The notes beneath the pieces were generated by a model. It had not been told where the DNA came from, ran no database searches, and saw only the letters and a program-made list of their open reading frames with translations. Shown in pieces: positions 57,573 through 64,000 of a stretch of 64,000 nt of DNA. The DNA comes from Bacillota bacterium (GTDB lineage Bacteria > Bacillota > Desulfotomaculia > Desulfotomaculales > Desulfallaceae), in contig JAEXOR010000004.1 in NCBI GenBank assembly GCA_023439185.1, forward strand, positions 35,647 to 99,646, given 5' to 3'. A program made the position numbers and the translations under genes. Numbering within the stretch: position 1 is the first letter of the stretch; each line of letters starts with the position of its first letter.

Positions 57573-59717
57573 TTAATCAGCCGGGTCCACCCGGCAGAGC
57601 AGCGCCTTGAACACCGGGAACCCCGATATTCCGTCCCGGTTGGCGAAGTCCGTCAGCTCATTGACGTTGGCTTCCCGCCAGGCCTCTACCTGGGCCGGGT
57701 TGCCGCCCCCCATATTCACCTCCACCCCGCCGGGCGGGACCTGTTCCGTTACAGCGGCGTAAAAGGGCGCCTCACCCCTTTTGGTAATGACCATTACTCT
57801 GTCCCCGTCCTTAACGCCGCGGCTGCGGGCGTCCGCCGGGTTAATCAATACCCGGGGTTTGTCCTGCAGTTCAACCAGGCCGGGCACGTTTAAAAACTGG
57901 GACCGGAAGGTGGACTGAATCCTGGCTCCGGTGTTCATCACCAGGGGATATTTTTCCGCCGTCTCCGGGTCGCTTAGCGGCCCCTCCAGCGGTTCAATAT
58001 ATACCGGCAGTTGAGCGTAGCCGTGTTTGGCCAGTAATTGCGAGGTAATCTCCAGTTTGCCCGAGGGAGTGGGGAAACCGGACCGTCCGTCTTTCCTCAG
58101 CACCCCGGCCGCGTATTTTCTGTATTTGCGTTCCGGCGTTGTCAGCTCGACCCCGTCGGGGCTGTCCTTTAACCGTTGCAGCAGTGCCGGGTCCTGGGCG
58201 AAGGCCCAATCCAATAATTCTTCCTCGCTCTGGGGGTACAGGTCGCCGTAACCCAGCCTTTTAGCCAGTTCCGCCATGATCATGGTACAGTTGCGCGACT
58301 CGCCCACAGGTTCAATTACTCTCCTGCGCAAACGCACGTAGCCCGGGTAACGCTGGTAAGAGTTTATTTCGTAATAAGTGGCCGAGGGGAGCACCACGTC
58401 GGCAAACATGGCGTCCCTGGTCATGATGATGTCGATCACCAGCATAAAGTTCAGGCTGCGGTACACTTCCTCCCAGATTGCCGGCTGCGGGTAGGAAGTT
58501 AAAGTGGACGAGCCGTTAATCAGCAAACCTCTAACCGGGTACGGGTCGCCCTCTAAAACGGCCCTAGGCAGCTCCATGTACTGGGCGCACCGGGTCAATT
58601 CATAAAACAGGGGATATTCACGGGCGCCCACAGGCAAAACCCCGGCCGGTTGGGGAAACCTGGTCCGCCCCGCCGTGCCGCCCGTGGGCATGCTGACGTA
58701 CAGCCCGCCGGGCACGTCGAGGTGGCCGGTGATGGCGAATAAAATATGCGCCGCCCTGATGCTCTGCACCCCGCTGTTGGAGTACTCCAGCCCGGTGTAG
58801 GTGTGCAGGCAGGCGTTTTTTGTCGCGGCGATCTCCCGGGCCAGCTCCGTCACCGTATCCGCGGGGACCCGGGTAATCCGCTCCACCGCCTCTGGAGTGA
58901 ATTCCCGCGCGTAATTGCTCAGTTCCTCAAAACCTATGGTCCAGTTACGCACAAAATCCTGATCATAGAGCTTTTCCCGGATGATTACATTAATCAGTCC
59001 CAGGGCCAGCGCCCCGTCGGTGCCTGAACGCACCGCCACCCACCGGTCGGCCCGGCGGGCAATGTCGCTTTGCATATGGTCGATGGCGATAATTTTTAAA
59101 CCGTTCCTTTGGGCGTTTACAATCCGGTTAAATAAAAAGGGCGGGGAATCGGTGATGGGATTGGAGCCCCAAATCACCAGCAGCTTGCTGTTTTCCAGGT
59201 CGGGTTCCAGCCTGTGGCCCCGGAGGCCGAAGCTGGCCATGGGCGCAAAAATACCGTAGGAAGCATAGCACAGGGAACTGCAACTGGCGATATTGGGGGA
59301 ACCAAAGGGCAATAAAAGGTTGGAAGCCACGGAATCGGTTTTACTGTTGCAAAATTCCATCATGGACTGCTCGAAGGCGCCGCGGCCCGAGTGGCTGACC
59401 ATGGCCTGCGGACCGTATTGCTCTTTGATCTCCTGCATTTTGCGTACCGTTAGATCCAGGGCCTCATCCCAGCCGGCGGCCCGGAATTTGCCCTCCCCCC
59501 GCTCACCGGTCCGGATCAGGGGGGTTTTCAACCTGTCCTTGGAGTAAACGATTTCCGGCCCGTGCTTACCCCGGACACACAGGTTGCCGTAAGGCGCCCC
59601 TTTTAAAGTCCGCACCTCGACCAGCCTGCCGTCCTCCAGGGTTACCTCGACGGCGCACCCCCCGGGGCAGACGCCGCAAATAGCCGGCCTCTTCTCTGTT
59701 CCGCCCATGCCAACCAT
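57573..59717 (-). CDS. Molybdopterin oxidoreductase (DMSO reductase family)
   Basis: 714 aa. N-terminal [4Fe-4S] motif Cys14-X2-Cys17-X3-Cys21...Cys47 (ICGVCPGGC, GNLCVRGK), bis-MGD binding blocks WDEALD, LVIWGSNPITDSP, PTGG, and C-terminal molydop_binding domain (PLVMNTGARIQSTFRSQ...VLINPADARSRGVKDGDRVMV). The metal-ligand position appears to be Cys150 (ASCSSLCYASYG), so a Cys-ligated Mo or W. No Tat signal, so cytoplasmic. Lacks FeS or membrane partner genes. Third gene of an operon with the DCCP-like pair; its neighbour transporters can supply the metal. Substrate unknown. Confidence 0.9.
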   Translation of the reverse strand: MVGMGGTEKRPAICGVCPGGCAVEVTLEDGRLVEVRTLKGAPYGNLCVRGKHGPEIVYSKDRLKTPLIRTGERGEGKFRAAGWDEALDLTVRKMQEIKEQYGPQAMVSHSGRGAFEQSMMEFCNSKTDSVASNLLLPFGSPNIASCSSLCYASYGIFAPMASFGLRGHRLEPDLENSKLLVIWGSNPITDSPPFLFNRIVNAQRNGLKIIAIDHMQSDIARRADRWVAVRSGTDGALALGLINVIIREKLYDQDFVRNWTIGFEELSNYAREFTPEAVERITRVPADTVTELAREIAATKNACLHTYTGLEYSNSGVQSIRAAHILFAITGHLDVPGGLYVSMPTGGTAGRTRFPQPAGVLPVGAREYPLFYELTRCAQYMELPRAVLEGDPYPVRGLLINGSSTLTSYPQPAIWEEVYRSLNFMLVIDIIMTRDAMFADVVLPSATYYEINSYQRYPGYVRLRRRVIEPVGESRNCTMIMAELAKRLGYGDLYPQSEEELLDWAFAQDPALLQRLKDSPDGVELTTPERKYRKYAAGVLRKDGRSGFPTPSGKLEITSQLLAKHGYAQLPVYIEPLEGPLSDPETAEKYPLVMNTGARIQSTFRSQFLNVPGLVELQDKPRVLINPADARSRGVKDGDRVMVITKRGEAPFYAAVTEQVPPGGVEVNMGGGNPAQVEAWREANVNELTDFANRDGISGFPVFKALLCRVDPAD

Positions 59718-59762
59718 CCCCCGCTATTTAATAAACATACTTTCAAAAACTTCCATTCAACG

Positions 59763-59790
59763 CCAACCGCGGCACTCCTGCCGCCGGTTG
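59763..59790. repeat. Intergenic hairpin
   Basis: CCAACCGCGGCA and TGCCGCCGGTTGG pair with one bulge, between the activator and oxidoreductase genes. On the minus strand no U-run follows. It may lower downstream expression or stabilise the upstream message. Confidence 0.5.
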
Positions 59791-59794
59791 GTGA

Positions 59795-60568
59795 TTATTT
59801 TTTCACCAGGTGCTCCCGGGCCAGCAGGGCGGCCCCCAGCGCGCCGGCAAGCTGGGCCTCGGGCAAGGAAGTAATCTCCCTATCCAGTTCCCGGGCCAAA
59901 AACTCCCGCACCCCGCCGTTTCTGGCCACGCCGCCTGTGAAAGCGATTACCTCGCCTTTGCCCAGCCGTTCAGCCATCACGGCCACCCGCCTGGCAATGG
60001 ATTGATGGATCCCGGCCACAATTCTTCCCCGGTCAACTCCCTCCGCCAGCAGGCTGACGACCTCCGACTCGGCGAACACGGTGCACATGCTGCTGATCTG
60101 CACCGGCTCCGCTCCCCAGGACAGGCAAGTCAGCTCACTGACATCCGAGGCCAGGGCGGCGGCCATAATCTGCAAAAAACGGCCTGTGCCCGCCGCGCAC
60201 TTATCGTTCATGGCAAAGTCGGTAACGCCGCCCCGGGCATCGGTGCGGATAACCTTGCTGTCCTGTCCGCCGATGTCAATGACCATGTCGGTCCCTTCCC
60301 GGAGGAAATGAGCTCCCCGGGCGTGGCAGGTGATTTCCGTTACCGCTTTGTCGATAAAGGACAGGGAAATACGTCCGTAACCGGTCCCAACGACACAGCC
60401 GATATCCTCTCTCCGCAGTCCGGCTTTTTCCAACGCTTCCCGAAGCGCCTCACTCCCGGCCTCCCTGGGACTGCAGCCCGTGGGTCTAATCAGGCCCTGC
60501 CAATCCGAACCCTGCATTAAAACCACTTTGGTGGTAATCGAACCAACGTCTATTCCGGCGTTATACAT
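59795..60568 (-). CDS. ASKHA-ATPase activator of double-cubane/2-hydroxyacyl-CoA dehydratase enzymes
   Basis: 257 aa, ATG behind GGAGG. BadF/HgdC pattern: AGIDVGSITTKVVLM (phosphate 1), DIGGQDSKVI (phosphate 2), NDKCAAGTGRFLQIM and PVQISSMCTVFAESEVVSL, whose two Cys (KCAAGTG and SMC) bind the bridging [4Fe-4S] cluster of the dimer, and FTGGVARNGGVREFL. The protein uses ATP hydrolysis to inject low-potential electrons into its partner. It starts five nt after the partner gene, a fixed pair. Confidence 0.92.
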   Translation of the reverse strand: MYNAGIDVGSITTKVVLMQGSDWQGLIRPTGCSPREAGSEALREALEKAGLRREDIGCVVGTGYGRISLSFIDKAVTEITCHARGAHFLREGTDMVIDIGGQDSKVIRTDARGGVTDFAMNDKCAAGTGRFLQIMAAALASDVSELTCLSWGAEPVQISSMCTVFAESEVVSLLAEGVDRGRIVAGIHQSIARRVAVMAERLGKGEVIAFTGGVARNGGVREFLARELDREITSLPEAQLAGALGAALLAREHLVKK

Positions 60569-60573
60569 GTCTT

Positions 60574-61731
60574 TTAACCTCCGCCCAGCATTTCAAGAAA
60601 CGCCGATACCCGGGTCTTAAGCTGCTGCAGGTCGGAGTTGGAATAGTCCGTTTCCAACTGCAAATATGGGAGCCCGAAACGCTCCTTCACCGCGCGGCGG
60701 ACCAACTCGCCCTCCACGTTGTAGGTGTGACAGGCCTGCCAGGTGAGGTCTACCACCCCGTTAACCCGGTATTCCTCAACTAAACCGGCAATCAGTTCCA
60801 ACCGGCCGGTATTTGGGGAAAGGCAGGAACAGGGAATTTTAAGATACCGTTCGGCGATGGCTTCCAGGGGGTCTTTTTGTTCATCCTCGTCCACCAGGAA
60901 TTCCAGGCTCTTAACACCGCTGCAGTTTTCAAAACAAACAACGCTTCCCCCGCATTCCTCAATAATCCGCACTACCTTTTCCGACCCGATGCCCACCGGG
61001 CACCCCGTCAGCAGAATGCGCGGCGCACCCGGCTGGAAAGGCGACAACCCCTGCCGGATAAGCTCTTCCACTTCGTCAGCCAGTTGATGAACCAGACCTA
61101 TTCCCTCTTCGTAGTCGACATTAAAGCTTTTTAGGTAGACAGCCGTCAGCATATTCAGCCCCGTCAGCGGGGCGGGATCGTGCCCGTTTAATTTATAAAG
61201 GCGCCTCAGCGCCTGCCGTTCCCGGTTGGCCAGTTTTATAGCCGCCCTCAGATCTTCGCTGCCGATACTCACACCCAGGCTTTCTTCCAGCCGCTCCTTG
61301 AGCAGGCGGACCTCTTTCAGCCACCAGTTTAAGGCCTCCGGGTGCTCAGCGCCCTGGGGCAGATGCATAACGTGTACCGGTTTGTATTGAGCCAGCAGTT
61401 CGTACATCTTTTTCTTGCCGTCACAGGTGGTTTCAGCAATGATAAAGTCTGAAAAACGGAAATACGGACAGGTGTCCGTAGCGGCAAAACCAAAACTTGA
61501 TTTGATTAAAGGACACAGGTTGCGGGGCAGTATTTTTTCCGCCGCCGGTATGGGTTCCTGCCTGGTTCCGCACAGGCCCACCGGAAGCGCCCCGGCGGCG
61601 ATAATCAACTCCTTCGGGGAATACGCGCAGTACATGCCGACCACCTTGACGCCCTCTTTTTTGGCATGCTCCAGTATCAGTATGTTCTGGTCCCGCATCC
61701 CTTCAAACACGTTCATTAAAACCGGCCGCAT
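60574..61731 (-). CDS. DCCP-like / 2-hydroxyacyl-CoA dehydratase D-subunit family protein
   Basis: 385 aa, ATG 61731 behind AGGAGGGG. HgdB-family motifs: MYCAYSPKELIIAAGALPVGLCG, CPLIKSSFGFAATDTCPYF, ETTCDGKKKMYELL, RILLTGCPVGIGSEKV, WQACHTYNVEGEL and LQLETDYS. The Cys in these motifs ligate FeS clusters. There is only one dehydratase-type subunit and no HgdA, CoA-transferase or enoyl-CoA gene nearby, which fits the single-subunit double-cubane cluster protein (DCCP) type with its reductase better than a hydroxyacyl-CoA dehydratase. DCCP reduces small molecules such as acetylene in vitro; the natural substrate is unknown. Confidence 0.85.
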   Translation of the reverse strand: MRPVLMNVFEGMRDQNILILEHAKKEGVKVVGMYCAYSPKELIIAAGALPVGLCGTRQEPIPAAEKILPRNLCPLIKSSFGFAATDTCPYFRFSDFIIAETTCDGKKKMYELLAQYKPVHVMHLPQGAEHPEALNWWLKEVRLLKERLEESLGVSIGSEDLRAAIKLANRERQALRRLYKLNGHDPAPLTGLNMLTAVYLKSFNVDYEEGIGLVHQLADEVEELIRQGLSPFQPGAPRILLTGCPVGIGSEKVVRIIEECGGSVVCFENCSGVKSLEFLVDEDEQKDPLEAIAERYLKIPCSCLSPNTGRLELIAGLVEEYRVNGVVDLTWQACHTYNVEGELVRRAVKERFGLPYLQLETDYSNSDLQQLKTRVSAFLEMLGGG

Positions 61732-61933
61732 ATTGCCCCTCCTATGCTGGTTAATATATTAATCTATTGGTTACAATTTAAATTAATAAACATAAATATC
61801 CTCTATGATTAATATTGAAATTTTTTATGATAGGGCGAAAAAAATAAAAAAATTCAATGCACATCTATAACTTGGTTGAAAGATTATATGATAACATATT
61901 AATCTTATTTTCGGAAGCCAAAAATAATCAAAT

Positions 61934-61970
61934 AGTCCGCAAGCCTTGTAATTACAAGGGCTTGCGGACT
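61934..61970 (-). terminator. Hairpin at the transposase 3' side
   Basis: AGTCCGCAAGCC and GGCTTGCGGACT pair with the loop itself complementary (CTTGTAATTACAAG), giving a nearly continuous 18-bp stem. The minus-strand downstream is T-rich (ATTTGATTATTTTT). It probably blocks transcription entering or leaving the element. Confidence 0.65.
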
Positions 61971-62000
61971 TGTTATTATGCGAGGAGTTGTAGTGTAAAT

Positions 62001-63731
62001 TTAGTGTTTTTTGGTTTTCCCGAAATTTTTTTTAATTTCTTGAAGTGTCATGGCTTTTCTGCCAAAATCCGTACCGAAAACAGCATTGCACTCATCCGTG
62101 ACCTCGTCGGCAAAATCAAACAACCATAAATTTTGCTCCAGGTGACTACATGCTACATTCTGTAGGGTATCTGTTATTTTGGATATGGTATATTTGCCGC
62201 CGAGTCTCATTTCAACGATTCTTGCAACCAAAAGGGCGATAAAACAAATGAGGAAATGCGCATTGATATGTTCATTGGTACGAAGGTATACCGGCCTTGT
62301 GCCCAAGACGCTCTTAGTGACTTTGAACGATTCTTCTATGCGCCATAGCCCCCTGTACATTTCAATGATATGTTCATCTGCATCGTCAAGCTCGCTGGTC
62401 ACAATGGCATAATATCCGTCATATTTTTCCTCATCCTCAATCTTCCTGATGTCAAGCACAAGGTCGTCTTCTGTGTTCATTATTTCCCCGGTCTCTTTGT
62501 CGATTTTAAGGTTTTTAATATATCCGGCGGCGCCGTAGTCAAATGTACGCCGGTATTTTGCAGGGTTTTTTATCATCCTGACTGCCTTGGCAATCGCTTC
62601 TTCCCGTTTATGCTTTGCCCTGGCGGCATATTTTTCACTGTAGAATACAATCCATTTCTGTTCTACGGTTTCTTTCCTTTTGATTTTTTTCTTCCCGACT
62701 TGCTTTACCGTTACATTGATTTCTGCATCGGGGACAAGCTTGGACTTTAACTTGTAATTGTCCGTGAGTTGCCGGTACCCCGTTTCGTCAAGCACCCACT
62801 GCTTGAAATCTTCGCTTGCGCCCCTGACGCTTTTGCTGTAAATATACCCATCCCCAAGTACAGTGCTGTAAGCTATATTGTCCCCGCTGTTAAGCCCTTT
62901 GTCCGCGACTGTTATTATCCGCCGTACGCCGAATTTTTTCTTCACTTCTGTCAGAACCGGCATAAGCGTTTGCGAATCGTGCGTGTTTCCGGGGAACAGT
63001 TTATATGATATAGGCAGACCGAGCCTGTCAAGCAGCAGCCCCATCTGGACAATAGGGTCTTTCCTATGTTCCTTCGATGGCCCTTTCCTTCGCAGATCGT
63101 CCTGCCTGTCTATTTCGAAGTAATAGTTTGTGACATCATAGTAGACAATGTCAGTATCCCGCCCATAGTGCGCTGTAACCATTTCGTGAAGATGCTGCTG
63201 CAATGCGCCAGACACCCTGTCGAAGTGCGTAAGCGCGTCATAGACATCGTCAAGCGAGAACTTGAAATTGTCAAAGAAATATTTTTTGTTTAGTACCGAC
63301 GCCCTTTTTGAGTTGGGGTATAAAAGTCTTGTGTATACAAGCAGGCGCATAATTGCGTCTGTGTTGAAAATGAAGTTTTCGTGCCTGCGTGCATTTTTTA
63401 GGAATATATCTATTTCCAGCTCGTGATATATCTTGCTGAAAATGATATACCCGTAGTTTTTGCGGTTTGCGTTATTGCGGTCAATTTGGTCGGTCATGTC
63501 AATGGTAATGGTCACGCTCTTTGCGGCCTGGCGCTCCTTATCCATTGCCGCCGCGACTGCTGTGAAGTGAGCAATGGGGTCGTCATATTCCTTTTTTAAT
63601 TCATCAAGGTAACCAACCTTTTGAATCGTTTTTTGTTTTGATTTTCCTTCCTTGCTCCGGTATCCCTGCACTATGGACAAATACGTCCTGCCTGTTTGTT
63701 TCGAGTAGGTTTTTCGTAGATACATATGCAT
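62001..63731 (-). CDS. IS1634-family (IS4-like) DDE transposase
   Basis: 576 aa. N-terminal DNA-binding region (YLRKTYSKQTGRTYLSIVQGYRSKEGKSKQKTIQKVGYLDEL), then the DDE catalytic core: D in DIVYYDVTNYYFEI, D in IITVADKGLNSGDNIAYS, and E in GLWRIEESFKVTKSVLGTRPVYLRTNEHINAHFLICFIALL, which is the YREK-like C1 region of this family. The open frame is intact and the length is normal for IS1634, so the element may be active. ATG 63731 behind AAAGAGGGG. Confidence 0.92.
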   Translation of the reverse strand: MHMYLRKTYSKQTGRTYLSIVQGYRSKEGKSKQKTIQKVGYLDELKKEYDDPIAHFTAVAAAMDKERQAAKSVTITIDMTDQIDRNNANRKNYGYIIFSKIYHELEIDIFLKNARRHENFIFNTDAIMRLLVYTRLLYPNSKRASVLNKKYFFDNFKFSLDDVYDALTHFDRVSGALQQHLHEMVTAHYGRDTDIVYYDVTNYYFEIDRQDDLRRKGPSKEHRKDPIVQMGLLLDRLGLPISYKLFPGNTHDSQTLMPVLTEVKKKFGVRRIITVADKGLNSGDNIAYSTVLGDGYIYSKSVRGASEDFKQWVLDETGYRQLTDNYKLKSKLVPDAEINVTVKQVGKKKIKRKETVEQKWIVFYSEKYAARAKHKREEAIAKAVRMIKNPAKYRRTFDYGAAGYIKNLKIDKETGEIMNTEDDLVLDIRKIEDEEKYDGYYAIVTSELDDADEHIIEMYRGLWRIEESFKVTKSVLGTRPVYLRTNEHINAHFLICFIALLVARIVEMRLGGKYTISKITDTLQNVACSHLEQNLWLFDFADEVTDECNAVFGTDFGRKAMTLQEIKKNFGKTKKH

Positions 63732-63869
63732 AGCCCCTCTTTACTATTTTATCATGTTACACATAATTACACAACATATATTCGCAAAAACTTGACAAAA
63801 AAATTAAGCCCGCAGGCCTTGGCTTCCTTTGCTTTTTGGTTCACCCTCTTTTTCAGTGGCTTCCGAAAA

Positions 63870-64000
63870 GACGAGGAGGGGTTTACTGGTCCGTCATTTG
63901 CGGTCCCCTGGCCACCATCCTGTGGGCGATCTTTTCCCCCCTGGATGTGCACCCGCTGTTTGTGGGCCTGTCCGTGGCGCTGGCCTGTATCGTCGCGGCG
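63870..64000 (+). pseudogene. Sodium:solute symporter fragment cut by the IS
   Basis: A plus-strand frame running from the IS edge to the window end encodes RGGVYWSVICGPLATILWAI, then FSPLDVHPLFVGLSVALACI. These look like two TM helices from the C-terminal part of an SSS-family sodium:solute symporter (compare the family pattern KR....G...S...G). No start codon or upstream symporter half lies on the other side of the IS, so the gene was broken and rearranged. Family call rests on a short match. Confidence 0.5.

Larger units (their letters stand above)
61908..63869 (-). mobile_element. IS1634-type insertion sequence
   Basis: About 1.96 kb, framed by a perfect 13-bp inverted repeat, TTTTCGGAAGCCA (61908-61920) and TGGCTTCCGAAAA (63857-63869). 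It contains one transposase gene on the minus strand and a hairpin at the low-coordinate end. No matching target-site duplication is evident next to these repeats, so the exact ends are tentative. A symporter fragment begins right at the outer edge. Confidence 0.6.

Overview
The window reads as chromosome from an anaerobic, probably spore-forming Firmicute of the Peptococcaceae/Desulfotomaculum-Pelotomaculum type. This is inference from gene content: T-box leader RNA, strong GGAGG ribosome sites with many GTG/TTG starts, SLH-anchored surface proteins, an HdrD-like membrane FeS oxidoreductase, an ATP-driven double-cubane-type reductase pair and heavy investment in Mo/W metabolism. No rRNA, tRNA or CRISPR array was seen.

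Region 1 (1-2.7 kb): a LivK-type binding protein (cut by the window edge) behind a partially duplicated T-box leader. A HigBA-like toxin-antitoxin pair sits between two near-identical copies of the T-box promoter. An HD-domain phosphohydrolase follows.

Region 2 (2.7-13.9 kb): an envelope-stress block. It holds a secreted repeat protein, a CssRS-like two-component system, a second two-component system, a ferredoxin, and a five-gene efflux operon (lipoprotein, MacB-type ATPase, HlyD-type adaptor, MacB-type permease, TolC-like protein). Three transcription units here share one conspicuous upstream sequence element. A vanadium haloperoxidase-family protein and an APC amino-acid permease follow (13.9-17.1 kb).

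Region 3 (17.1-32.6 kb): a long plus-strand run. It starts with a DUF364 protein and an HmdB-like radical SAM enzyme (CX5CX2C), then two complete FecBCD-type metal-chelate importers side by side, an ECF transporter (A1-A2-T ... S) with two intercalated exported proteins, a TiaS-like protein, a small Cys-rich protein and a membrane HdrD-like oxidoreductase.

Region 4 (32.6-42.8 kb): a surface-protein island with three exported Ig-like (SbsA/Big_5) proteins, one carrying SLH repeats and one of 1452 aa carrying a beta-helix. It also has two XRE regulators, one of which is itself fused to Big_5-like domains.

Region 5 (42.8-57.6 kb): a metal-cofactor locus and Mo/W transport. It encodes a radical SAM-FecB fusion, a TsaA-FmdE-like protein, two DUF364 proteins, a molbindin, a CobW/HypB-like GTPase, an unusual ABC ATPase, methyltransferases (one truncated), an excisionase-HTH/periplasmic-binding-fold regulator, two ModABC transporters and ModD.

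Region 6 (57.6-64 kb): a minus-strand operon of a DCCP-like protein, its ATPase activator and a molybdopterin oxidoreductase, then an IS1634-type element beside a symporter gene fragment.

The most promising undescribed system is the combination of regions 3 and 5. Radical SAM enzymes, three DUF364 proteins and FecB-type metal-receptor domains recur in both, next to Mo/W genes, with a similar AT-rich operator-like motif (AACGTTATGTAATGTT type) in several of their promoters.
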